Source of the DNA: Candidatus Schekmanbacteria bacterium
GTDB lineage: Bacteria; CSSED10-310; JACPHN01
DNA: 46,783 bases
NCBI GenBank assembly: GCA_016188575.1
Contig: JACPHN010000233.1
Coordinates: 1-46,783, forward strand
Direction: 5' to 3'
Positions 37,401-42,295 of this stretch are shown here, piece after piece (the first letter of the stretch is position 1; each line of letters begins with the position of its first letter). Made by a program: the position numbers and the translations under genes. A model generated the notes under the pieces. The model had not been told where the DNA came from. It saw only the letters and a list, made by a program, of their open reading frames with translations, and searched no databases.

Positions 37401-38264
37401 ACGGTTCCCACCGCGGTAGCTGTAATGGAGCAGCGGATCGATGACGAGCGGGTAGTCCGGGTCGTAGCCGTCGCCGATCTCGAACCCGTAGACCTGCCCG
37501 TCCAGGCGATACGCCACCGTGACCGGCGCGCGGCCGCTTTCCCGCTCTTGGTAGGCGACCGGCCTGGTGAAGGCGAGGTCGCCGTTGCCAGTCGTCGCAA
37601 CGAGCGTCCCGTCGTCGCCGGCGCGCAGCGAGGCGCCCTCCATCTCGAGCCGGATCCGATCCGGCTGGGCCCCTTTGGCGACTCGGAAGATCTTCTCGAC
37701 GTTCTTTCCCCTCGCCACGAGCTCCACGTCGATCCCCTTCCAGACCTCGCCGAGCTCGACGGCTCGACGCGTCTTGACCTCCGGTCGCCAGCGGTCGGGA
37801 TCGTTGCCGATAAAGAAGCTGAGATTGGTCGGTGACACCTCGCCTCCCGCCGGCGACGGCGTGCCGCCGGCGAAGCGCTCGACAATCGCCCAGCCCGAGC
37901 CGCTTGCGGCCTCCGGCTCGCCGGCGCCCATCGCCGCATGGGCAACCCCGCCCTGGAGCTCCTCGCCCCGTTCGGGCCGCGGTGGCAATGCGTAGACCAG
38001 CTCCCCCTCGTGGGTTACAAAGACCGCACCGGCGAACGTCTGGGCGTAGTAGGCCACACGCTCGTCCACCTGGCCCTCGTTGTCGATGAAGGGAACGACG
38101 ACCTGCGCCAGCCGCTCCGCGACCTCTTCGGAAGTCGGGGCCGCTTGTTCATTCGGATCGTGGAAGTGGAACCAGAGAGCGAAACCGGCGATCAGCGCCG
38201 CGGCGACGGCGGCACCTCGACACACACGTGACGGCAATCCGCGGACGCTACGCAGAATGAACAT
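25407..38264 (-). CDS. Giant exported repeat protein (about 4,285 residues) with SBBP propeller and 24 tandem repeats
   Basis: Start ATG 38264 (MFILRSVRGL) has GGAGAGGG just upstream; ATG 38333 is an alternative. Order: signal anchor (about 15-33); an N-terminal domain with IDNEGQVDERVAYY and VIDPLLHYS, typical of proteins with SBBP propellers; seven SBBP repeats marked by TYLGG (about 345-717); 24 tandem repeats of about 106 residues (718-3262) with ANWSGF, YEWAIGT, YYVSVRA and SDGV landmarks, probably beta-sandwich modules; a unique region (3263-3890) with beta-rich pieces; a fibronectin-III-like domain (about 3893-3985); one more divergent copy of the repeat (about 3985-4085); and a C-terminal VPLESSLALLVAALLG helix with RARRARRR. 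A very large surface or matrix protein is likely; adhesion is a guess. It is the first gene of a two-gene operon. Confidence 0.88.
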   Translation of the reverse strand: MFILRSVRGLPSRVCRGAAVAAALIAGFALWFHFHDPNEQAAPTSEEVAERLAQVVVPFIDNEGQVDERVAYYAQTFAGAVFVTHEGELVYALPPRPERGEELQGGVAHAAMGAGEPEAASGSGWAIVERFAGGTPSPAGGEVSPTNLSFFIGNDPDRWRPEVKTRRAVELGEVWKGIDVELVARGKNVEKIFRVAKGAQPDRIRLEMEGASLRAGDDGTLVATTGNGDLAFTRPVAYQERESGRAPVTVAYRLDGQVYGFEIGDGYDPDYPLVIDPLLHYSYRGGNRYDLATDIAITGTDVYVVGKSYYENPGDQFPGTTGGAQPSNAGQYDAVALRLDLTLGTLYQATYLGGGGSEDGVGVALLTNKVFVSGVTNSGNFPTSGGYQATWQGGYDAFVARLSSDLKTLEKSSYFGTAGDETTARVAAIDSDVYLVGTTTSSALPGVSGSADSSFEGASDGFAARFNTDLSSLVRATYVGGNNDDSVRAVRVSASGVFVAGDTNATSWPWVSGAAQSSPGGSLDAFLARLDRDLISGARATYFGGPAGEYGWDLALGGSGVYLCGVTAGSGVPGTSGGAQPTFAGVRDVIVALFSLDLLSRTNATYLGGTGNDGDSDAGCALGNGALYVAGFTESASFPGTTGSAVDTMQGGGDAYVARLDPALTTLQQTTYLGGTFSWSDSARQVTVGPDGSVFMVGAQWIDSNNSDLLLGRFSSGLCNSTPPAAGAVNDGAGADIDIQTSTTSIVANWNSFTDDGCGIGSYEWAIGTTAGGTEVQGFTNVGLTTSGSNGSLSLSSGTTYYVSVRAVDEDSLPSTPVSSDGVLVDASPPTGGAVNDGADADLDFQSSISTINANWSGFSDVGSGIGSYEWAIGTSPGGIDVQGFTNVGASTGATNGSLSLANGTLCYVSVRGIDVAGNTGTAAVSDGVRVDTTGPTAGTVADGSGADVDYQASTTTIQANWSGFNDPLSGIASYEWAIGTTSGGTEVQGWVNVGDVTSTNRTDLTLSEGTTYWVSIRAVDAVGNVGDVASTDGVTVDGTPPAAGTVRDGGGADIDFQVSVDTIVANWTGFSDGGTGIADYEWAIGTSSGGTEVQGWTSVGDVLSGTSSSLTLFDGTTYYVSVRAIDGAGNTGDVATSDGVTVDTAGPGAGAVDDGAGADVDYQLSTTTIAASWSGFNDGGSGIASYEWAIGTTSGGTEVQGWTSAGLSTSASNAGLTLAHATTYFVSVRATDAVGNSGAPATSDGVTVDTTPPAAGSAGDGPVSDIAFQTSLTTISANWWGFADATSGIASYEWAIGSTPGGQEIMAWASAGFTQTATQSGLSLAHLGTYYTAVRAVNGVGSVGSAALSDGVQVDTAGPDPTTINDGPAADIDYQSSTTTLSTNWSAFPDQGSGVAYYEWAIGTTDGGTEVQAFTNIGLSTSATQSGLSLSDGTTYYVTVRGHDNLDNVRAAAVSDGVTVDTDGPAAGVVSDGTAADIDVQGSTASLSANWSGFTDGVSGIASYEWAIGTSPGGTDVQTWTGVGTATVATNGGLSLNPATSYYVSARALDNAGNTGSAATSDGVTPDTALGSAGSIDDGAGSDVDFQTSLDTMAANWSGFTPPVGRAIASYEWAIGTTRGGVELQGWTNVGLVTNATNSSLSLSEGTAYYVSVRAVDDLATPGPAGTSDGVAADATPPAAGTVSDGTDADIDAQSSKTTLATNWAGFSDGGSGVASYEWAIGSTPGGSEVQGFTGVGVATSASTTGLSLADGTYYVSVRATDNLGQVGSAAVSDGVMVDATAPTAGSVDDGAGADIDFQVSTTTISANWSGFGDGETGLRSYEWAIGATAGGTEIQSWTGVGMAVSATNPSLSLAEGTYYVAVRALDNVSNASTPAVSDGITVDTAGPSPGTVADGAGADGDFQQSTTTISANWSGFSDAASGIASYEWAVGTTPGGSDVQAWTDVGLAVSASNSGLTLPEAPYYVSVRATDNVGNAGTAAVSDGVRVDSSGPAAGSVADGTGADVDFQQSSTTISANWTGFADAASGVASYEWAIGTTPGGTEVRGWTGAGSDVSATASGLALAEVDHYVSVRATDNVGNTGPAAISDGVRVDVTPPAGGAVSDGAGAELTWQTDTTTISATWSGFADAASGVASYEWAIGTTPGGTEVQSWANVGDVLAATNASLALADATTYYVSLRAIDGVGNVGSPKSSDGVTVDATSPAAGTVNDGDGADIDYRTSLTTLSANWSGFAEGGSGIAAYEWAIGTSPGGTEVQAWTNVALLTSVTNAALALQAGGSYYVSVRASDVAGNVGSVATSDGVTVDLAAPTGGTVLDGAGADVDYQGSSTVINANWSGFADALSGIASYDWAIGTSLGGTQIRAWTSAGNVTAATASGLSLASGRTYWVSVRAVDAMGNVGSPASSDGVIVDLVAPTAGTVLDGAGADVDYQGSGTVIVANWSGFADALSGIASYDWAIGTSLGGTQIRAWTSAGNVTAATASGLSLASGSTYWVSVRAVDAVGNVGNPVSSDGVMADLVAPTGGTVRDGTGADVDYQGSATVIDANWSGFSDALSGIASYDWAIGTSPGGTQVRGWTSAGNVTAATTGGLTLALGSTYWVSVRAVDAVGNVGGAASSDGVTVDGTPPTAGTVNDGSSTDIDFQASATTIAANWSGFADVGVGVAAYDWAIGTTAGGTQLQGWTRVGNVSSATRSGLTLADGMTIYVAVRGVDGAGNVGAAATTDGVTIDLTGPTAGSVNDGTGADVDFQTATTTIWANWSGFASAGSGLAGYQWAIGRTAGGTELQGWTSLGNVSSATNAALALAAGTTYFVSVRGYDMLGNTGGIATSDGVAVDLTGPSPGTVWDGLGPVDIDMQGSATTISARWSGFTADGAQLAYYEWMIATQSGTMVQDWTRVDGTEASNSALSLQHLVSYYVGVRAVDAIGNRGDAAASDGVVIRLDGPQPGTVLDGNGAVDQDVQQSRTTISARWSGFTDASSTITAYEFSIGSALAATDVQGWTYVGVVTQATVGGLALHDGTTYYVGVRATNALGNLSDPAVSDGVMVDSVPPIAGTVSDGGGGADIDLLPTKETPLSAHWEGFRDVHSGLRPAYHVGLATTRSSASYLWGPVAVQATAMVAPVLALKKGETYYASVTVQDVAGNWSALAWSDGAKTDDSPPEMSGSVNDGTGADIDEQDHGTLSANWSGFHDNGVIAYYEVGTSEELARSPIPTVWQNVGMATSWTSSSQATSGLTHFVWVRATDAWGNVSEPVSSDGVVVLGALQIDDIVISAIRRWGSDDTVFMEKNVRFNGVLGTDQMITVRPGPKDFQTNDRLYADGVGLLRKRVEVTDRSARFTVDGTVLAAEEPMFVPVPAEIHPLLLGLNVDVSELDLEDNCVTVNGSFNIPLMYFASGGKAELELEDARLCPGKEVMFGGFSVSGEVVIPDEDGIFKLSELGWNGRTESLKIGGGFKVKEMWAGATVGIIEGRLDTVVLWLEDIEKPIGSTGVYLQSIEAGIEGLGYRPFSKTNLVILGGVGLTQGKKFLDDIALMSYDGELEIRLDGSATVQGTAKLLGIVQIGAAKLQVVWAPKAGAKAEGWVAWPGGFYTGTLVISYFPPELRARMRGDMKIPDFVPWVGGTSLASIEATADNERFRAELVIPAGIADVAFVMSVKWTFFKSANFADVSFGVNLRKPGWAPWRYRTLDVAQPAGLLPARYEQLWTVPPGVEQLLVRVGWSEASEATDFTLHTPTGGLISPDTDDPRIFYRRGTIDAWYRVVAPEAGPWSLALSNPTASEYVVELVVPNSPPTIHVTAPAVDVSAQSKVTIAYAATDADGDAQVSVYYGTGAEALDGTTIATGLPARDGKLEWDTSAVPPGQYRIYAVADDGENVPRVAYASGSVLVKPESILAAPAWVDATPSGNAVLLSWSAVPGAVGYRVYCQGMRSTERLEDVVPVIGETSVLLDTELTRGRRYRVAVAAYGGDLTSGLRSPQLVVELPVVSIDGTPPSTPRVYDNGDWLASGEPLLGVWRAEDPDSGVVGYQYCAGTSGGGCDVVPWTDTAQRTELMAGLSLSAGERYFIWARARNNAGVWSEIGGSNGIRVFDGVAVSANQGTQYRLIGAGGKPSVLLGINLRVSKAAPSSCLRSLRIALAGAARKTVSFAWLAYDRDGDGVLDEGDSYLARAIQDGAGNLLFDNVGLCELAPGTQTTLLVVVRVRASTAIGATLQATVPDDSAVVIQAMGGSSLRVLGAPVEGPELAVIGGDPDVPLESSLALLVAALLGVGTALLRARRARRRYGV
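28475..36112 (-). repeat. 24-copy, 318-bp in-frame tandem repeat array
   Basis: Twenty-four consecutive units of about 106 codons lie inside the giant gene. Each opens with a PPxAGTVxDGxGADxDxQ-like head. Spacing is exact where checked: the GGATTATCAGGG-type head (CCCTGATAATCC on the plus strand) recurs at 30646, 30964 and 31282, 318 bp apart. Units vary most near both ends of the array (units 21-24 and 1-2). Confidence 0.9.
30392..31345 (-). repeat. Three near-identical neighbouring units (16-18) of the array
   Basis: These three successive 318-bp units share long identical DNA runs, for example the stretch encoding the GIASYDWAIGTS segment and the AGNVTAAT segment. Other units share mainly protein-level similarity. 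This suggests recent duplication or gene conversion. Confidence 0.75.
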
Positions 38265-38571
38265 ACGCCCCCTCTCCGATTGATATTGCTGGACAGAGCC
38301 CTCCGTCTCGAACAACCAGGATTGAAGATTCATTCTGGGTGGGTTCTCCTCCAATTGCAATGGGCGGCTGCTGGACCTGAACCCGCCGCCAACGCGCCGC
38401 AAGCTGCGCGGGAAGCGCATCACGGAGCCCCCCTCCGTTCCTTCCTCGGCTTGCGGGGAGGACGGCAGGAGGCGCTGTCGCGTCGACGTCAAACCGCCGG
38501 TGGAATTGGGGATGACTCCTGTAGGCGCTCGGCGTGCGCAGTGCGCGTGACGCGTAGCCGCTGGAAGAGAG
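38265..38571. other. 307-nt gap upstream of the giant gene
   Basis: It contains the ribosome site of the giant gene (GGAGAGGG, 38270-38277) and dispersed repeat copy C. The promoter of the surface operon is presumably here, but no boxes could be assigned. The open frame running back to 38492 is only readthrough of the repeat. Confidence 0.5.
38365..38466 (-). repeat. Dispersed GC-rich repeat, copy C
   Basis: On the minus strand it reads C-rich block, GCAAGCCGAGG, GGAACGGAGGGGGG, GTGATGCGCTTCCCGCGC, and GGTTCAGG, matching copy A block by block over about 90 nt. It lies upstream of the giant gene, between it and the ThuA-like gene. Confidence 0.7.
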
Positions 38572-39375
38572 CTATCCGGTCAGCGTGCGCCTGCGCGGTC
38601 TCGATACCAGCGCGAGCGCCCCGAGACCCGAGCCGAGCAGAAGCGACATCGCGCTGCTCGCGGAGACGTCGTCCGCGAGCTCACCCGCGGCCCACAGGAT
38701 CGCGGCGCGCAACAGCTCGACGTCGTCGAGCCCCGCGGTCGGTCCATACACGTTGAAGCCGATGAATGCGACGCTCCCTTCACCGTAGCGGTTCGCGGCA
38801 ATGCCGCGCGGGATTCCATCGGCGCTCGCGAGATCCAACCCGGCGGTTGCCCAGGCGACGGCCGGTGCCACCTCCCCGTACTGTCCCGCCGGCCTTGCTG
38901 GCCATTGTGGTCCAAGGCCGGACGTGATCGCGTGCGGCGTCTGCAGCGCCACCTCGACGGCGTCGGATTTGCCGGCGGCGAGCGCCGTGTTGGCGATCAG
39001 GTCGGGTCCCCAATCGCCGATTTGCACCACGCCGTGGCCGCTCTCGACCCACGACATCAGGCCTCCCGGTGCGTCGGGTCCCGGTCCCTGGCCGGGATGA
39101 CTGACATACACCTTGCAGTCCGAGGACCGCGGCGCGTTCGTCAGCCGGAGCACGAACCCGAGGCCGTCCAGCGTGTTGCGGAGATAAGCCTCCTCGCCCC
39201 CGTCTCCGCCTTGCGGCACGCACACGATGGCCGCCGCGCCCGGTTGCGGGCCCGCGCGCAGCGGCGCCGCGGCGACCGCGAGGAGCAGCGCGAGCGCCAC
39301 GACGCTCGCCACGCGCTTGTTCGCTCCCCCCCCCCGCCAGCAGCGGGAAGATGACCAGTTACCCCAGTAGATCAT
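38572..39375 (-). CDS. Exported ThuA/GATase-like protein with C-terminal anchor
   Basis: A 267-residue product from ATG 39375. This codon overlaps the upstream kef stop as TGATG, which favours coupled translation. A hydrophobic export signal lies at about 24-42 (VVALALLLAVAAAPLRAG). The body looks like a class-I glutamine-amidotransferase or ThuA-like fold: AAIVCVPQGG, a strand-helix pattern, SGHGVVQIGDWG, then NRYGEGSVAFIGFNVYGP and a C-terminal helix. The catalytic Cys and His of amidotransferases are not evident, as in many ThuA-like proteins. The end is AMSLLLGSGLGALALVSRPRRR. A G10 tract (39326-39335) lies within codons 14-17. GTG 39312, just after the tract, is an alternative start. Confidence 0.65.
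   Translation of the reverse strand: MIYWGNWSSSRCWRGGGANKRVASVVALALLLAVAAAPLRAGPQPGAAAIVCVPQGGDGGEEAYLRNTLDGLGFVLRLTNAPRSSDCKVYVSHPGQGPGPDAPGGLMSWVESGHGVVQIGDWGPDLIANTALAAGKSDAVEVALQTPHAITSGLGPQWPARPAGQYGEVAPAVAWATAGLDLASADGIPRGIAANRYGEGSVAFIGFNVYGPTAGLDDVELLRAAILWAAGELADDVSASSAMSLLLGSGLGALALVSRPRRRTLTG
39326..39335 (-). repeat. Homopolymer G10 tract near the 5' end of the ThuA-like gene
   Basis: Ten consecutive G on the coding strand, about 40 nt after the ATG at 39375. It is the longest homopolymer I noticed in the window. Length change by slippage would shift the frame before the signal peptide. Confidence 0.8.
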
Positions 39376-41204
39376 CAGCCACTCACTGGTTGCCCGCCTC
39401 GACTGAGCGCCTCATCGTCGCCCGGCTCGGCGGCGGGAGCCGGCGAGAACAGCGCCGCCAGCGAAAGGCGGCCACCGAAGAGCTCGGTGCGAATGCGGTC
39501 CTTCTCCCGATCGATCTGCTCTGCCGTGGCGCCAAGCTGACGCATGAGAAACTCGGTCATGCTGAGAGCCAGCTCCCCCTCCCCAGAAAAGACCACGTCG
39601 GCGCCCGCGTGGCGCAAGGCCGGCACCTCCCTGAGATGGGTCGCGCGCGCGAAGACCCGGATCTTGGGATTGGCCTCCCGCGCCAGCCGGATCGCCTCGC
39701 CGCTGCCGTGCATGCCCGAGCCGCTGAGGATGAAGACCATGGCGCGCTCCGTCTCGGCTTCCGCGAGCGTCGCTTTGTGAGTGGCGTCTCCGTAGACCGC
39801 CCTGAAGCCGCCGGCACGCAGGCTGCGGACCGTGTCGAGATTGAGCTCGATGATCGTCGGCTCGATTCCGTTGTCCCGCAGCAGGCGGACCAGAGTGCGT
39901 CCAACCGGTCCGTAGCCCACAATCACGGCGTCGGTGCGCCGTCCGGAGGAATCTGGCGCCGTAGCCCCCAGGCTGCGCGCGGCCGGCGCCAACGCACGTT
40001 GGCTCAACCAGCTCCACAGGCGGTCCCAGCGCTTCGCCTGCGCCGCGAAAACGTCGATCAGGCGGTAGAACACGGGATTGAGGCTGATCGAGACGATGGC
40101 TGCGGCAATGACCGCGTTGGTCGCCTGGTCGGAGAGGATACCGAGCTGCCTGCCGAGAGCGGCCAGAATGAAGGAAAACTCACCGATCTGCGCCAGGGCC
40201 ACGGCTACCGCCAGGGCGGTGCGCGGCGGATGGCGTAACACGAGCATGATCAAGAGCGCCGCCAGGGGCTTCCCCACGAGGATGATGCCGAGCGTCGCCG
40301 CCACGAGCCGAGGCGCCGCCACCAGGTGATCGGGGCTGAAGAGCATGCCCACCGAGACAAAAAACAAGACGGCAAACGCGTCGCGCATGGGCATCGCCTC
40401 GGCCGCCGCCCGAGAGCTGAAGTCCGAGCGGCCCACGACCATCCCTGCGAGGAAGGCCCCGAGAGCCATCGAAGCGTCGAAGAGCCTCGCCGCCCCGAGC
40501 GCAATGCCAAGCGCCAGCACCAGGACGCTCAACGTGAAGAGCTCGCGAGAGCGAGTTGCGGCCATCCCGGCCAGCAGCCGGGGGAGAAGCCGCCCACCCA
40601 CGAGCACGATGAAGACCACGAGCAGGCCCATCTTCAGCAACGCTGACCCCACCGCAAGCGCGACCGCGGCCGCCCCCGGCGAGTCGGTTCGGGCCACGAC
40701 CGGCAAGAGCACCAGCACGAAAACCGTAAACAAGTCCTCGACCACCAACCAGCCGACGGCGATGTGACCGGCAGGGGTGTGCAAGTCGTTGTTGTCGACG
40801 AGAATGCGCAGCAGCACGACGGTGCTCGCGACGGAAATCGCCAGACCGAACATCAGGCCGGCCGGCCAGCCCCAGCCGAAGCGCACGGCCACGATACTGC
40901 CCAATACCGTCGTGACGAGGCTCTGCACGAGGGCCCCGGGAACTGCGACGCGGCGGACCGCCATCAACTCCTTGAAGTGAAAGTTGAGACCAACGCCGAA
41001 CATGAGGAGAATGACCCCGATTTCGGCGAGCTGGCCCGCAAGCTCCTTGTTTGCCACGAAGCCTGGCGTATTTGGCCCGACCGCGACTCCCGCCAGCAGG
41101 TACCCGACAATCGGCGACAGTCCAAGCCGGTGAGTGAGGTAGCCCAAGAACAGGGCCGCTCCCAGCCCGATGGTCAGGGTCAAGATCAGGTCGGACTCGT
41201 GCAT
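39375..41204 (-). CDS. Kef-type monovalent cation/proton antiporter with RCK (TrkA-N) domain
   Basis: A 609-residue CPA2-family protein from ATG 41204 (MHESDLILTLTIG). The first 400 residues contain about 12 hydrophobic helices with characteristic segments GLSPIVGYLLAGVAVGP, FGVGLNFHFKEL, and ALAQIGEFSFILAALG. A C-terminal RCK/TrkA-N nucleotide-binding domain follows, with VIVGYGPVGRTLVRLL and VYGDATHKATLAEA, then a charged tail. Family role: potassium or sodium efflux in exchange for protons, gated by NAD(H) or glutathione adducts. The open frame reaches 41474, but that extension lacks coding character. The start has no clear ribosome site and is preceded by a 7-bp inverted repeat. It overlaps the ThuA-like gene by 1 nt. 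Confidence 0.9.
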   Translation of the reverse strand: MHESDLILTLTIGLGAALFLGYLTHRLGLSPIVGYLLAGVAVGPNTPGFVANKELAGQLAEIGVILLMFGVGLNFHFKELMAVRRVAVPGALVQSLVTTVLGSIVAVRFGWGWPAGLMFGLAISVASTVVLLRILVDNNDLHTPAGHIAVGWLVVEDLFTVFVLVLLPVVARTDSPGAAAVALAVGSALLKMGLLVVFIVLVGGRLLPRLLAGMAATRSRELFTLSVLVLALGIALGAARLFDASMALGAFLAGMVVGRSDFSSRAAAEAMPMRDAFAVLFFVSVGMLFSPDHLVAAPRLVAATLGIILVGKPLAALLIMLVLRHPPRTALAVAVALAQIGEFSFILAALGRQLGILSDQATNAVIAAAIVSISLNPVFYRLIDVFAAQAKRWDRLWSWLSQRALAPAARSLGATAPDSSGRRTDAVIVGYGPVGRTLVRLLRDNGIEPTIIELNLDTVRSLRAGGFRAVYGDATHKATLAEAETERAMVFILSGSGMHGSGEAIRLAREANPKIRVFARATHLREVPALRHAGADVVFSGEGELALSMTEFLMRQLGATAEQIDREKDRIRTELFGGRLSLAALFSPAPAAEPGDDEALSRGGQPVSG

Positions 41205-41212
41205 GGGGCCAT

Positions 41213-41241
41213 GGTAGCGCGGAAGCATGGGCGCCGCTACC
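41213..41241. promoter_or_regulatory. 7-bp inverted repeat upstream of the kef gene
   Basis: GGTAGCG (41213-41219) and CGCTACC (41235-41241) form a perfect dyad with a 15-nt spacer, 8 nt before the kef start codon. It may be an operator or a hairpin that limits ribosome access. Confidence 0.4.
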
Positions 41242-41354
41242 GTCGCGCCGGCATCTGCAGGCCGCCTGCGCCAGCGTGGCGAACAACGAGCCGCACCAGT
41301 AACAGAAACCGTCATCGCGACGAAATCTGTCGTCGCGCCCCGCCACAAAGGTGA

Positions 41355-41410
41355 GCAAGATCTGGAGCGCCAGTCACCCGGTGCGGCCCTATCGCTGGTC
41401 CCGATCTTGC
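41355..41410. promoter_or_regulatory. 8-bp inverted repeat in the leader of the secreted-protein gene
   Basis: GCAAGATC (41355-41362) and GATCTTGC (41403-41410) enclose 40 nt that could form a nested stem (GCCAG with CTGGT). It lies about 85 nt before ATG 41494. It could be a structured 5' UTR or a binding site. Confidence 0.35.
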
Positions 41411-41480
41411 AACTATGGAGAGCGACATCACCGCCCACGGGGTTCGCCCATTCGCAGCACGCTCCGTACATCACCTACCA

Positions 41481-41486
41481 GGAGAG
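41481..41486 (+). promoter_or_regulatory. Ribosome binding site deciding the start at 41494
   Basis: GGAGAG lies 7 nt before ATG 41494. The open frame extends to 41227, but only this start gives a proper signal peptide and ribosome site. Confidence 0.65.
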
Positions 41487-41493
41487 ACGAAAA

Positions 41494-42243
41494 ATGCAGA
41501 ACGCGTTGTCGAGTCAGCCCAACCGCCGCGCCGGGCTTGCCTGTTCCAGCCTGTTGCTCCTGATTTTCGCGGCGCCTGGGCCCGCTCCGGCGGCGGCAGC
41601 GGGTGGCGTCGCCGTTTCCGGGACCGAAATTCTGATTTGCGGTGCTGACACGCTCCGCTTCTATCTCTTCGATGCCGACCACTGGACTGTCGCCGAATAC
41701 TGGCGCGGCCCCTATGTGTTCCCCGACCACAGTACCGGTGACCGCGTCGTGCACGAGCGGCGATCGAACATGCTCACCGCGATCTGCAACCGCCACGCCG
41801 CGGCGTTCGAAACGAGTCGCAACCTGAAGGTGGGTGCGAAGCCACTCCCCGGTTCCGCCGAGCTCTTTGCGCTGTATGACAGCCGCACCGGCAATCGCCT
41901 GGGTACCGTATGGATCGACATGAAGCCGCCCTTCGCGGATCAAGGCACGGTGGGATTTCAGCGCTTCTACGCCTGCCCGGACGGCGGCTATGTGCACAAT
42001 GTTGCGGCCTTCTACACCGGGCTGGACGCCGCGGCCATCGCTGCCGACCCCGCCACGCGCGAAAACGAATACATCGGCCTGTTTCGTTCGCGGCTCGAAC
42101 GCTCGCTGGAGGCGCACATGACCTCCGAGGAGGGCTGCAAGCGCATCACCAAGCAAGACTTCGCGTGGGAATTCCCGAGCGGCCACGGCGTCCATTACGA
42201 TGTCATCGATCCTCCGGCACTCTTGCTGGCCATGGACGAGTAA
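41494..42243 (+). CDS. Secreted protein of unknown function with four cysteines in the mature part
   Basis: A 249-residue protein with a signal peptide (SSLLLLIFAAPGPAPAAAAG, cleavage likely near residue 37). The mature part has four Cys (ICGAD, AICNR, YACPD, EGCKR) that could form two disulfides. Aromatic segments include RFYLFDADHWTVAEYW, and it ends HYDVIDPPALLLAMDE. I recognise no family. It is transcribed away from kef and converges on the kinase gene, so it is probably a single-gene unit. A periplasmic or secreted location is inferred from the signal. Function is not assigned. Confidence 0.75.
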   Translation: MQNALSSQPNRRAGLACSSLLLLIFAAPGPAPAAAAGGVAVSGTEILICGADTLRFYLFDADHWTVAEYWRGPYVFPDHSTGDRVVHERRSNMLTAICNRHAAAFETSRNLKVGAKPLPGSAELFALYDSRTGNRLGTVWIDMKPPFADQGTVGFQRFYACPDGGYVHNVAAFYTGLDAAAIAADPATRENEYIGLFRSRLERSLEAHMTSEEGCKRITKQDFAWEFPSGHGVHYDVIDPPALLLAMDE

Positions 42244-42295
42244 GAACAGGTCGGGAGCACTCCAGCGGAAAGCCTTGCCGGCGCGCGGTGGCGGC

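Noticed and set aside
38265-38492. Upstream extension of the giant gene to 38492
   Set aside because: It reads through dispersed repeat copy C; the ribosome site and signal anchor support 38264, with 38333 as second choice.
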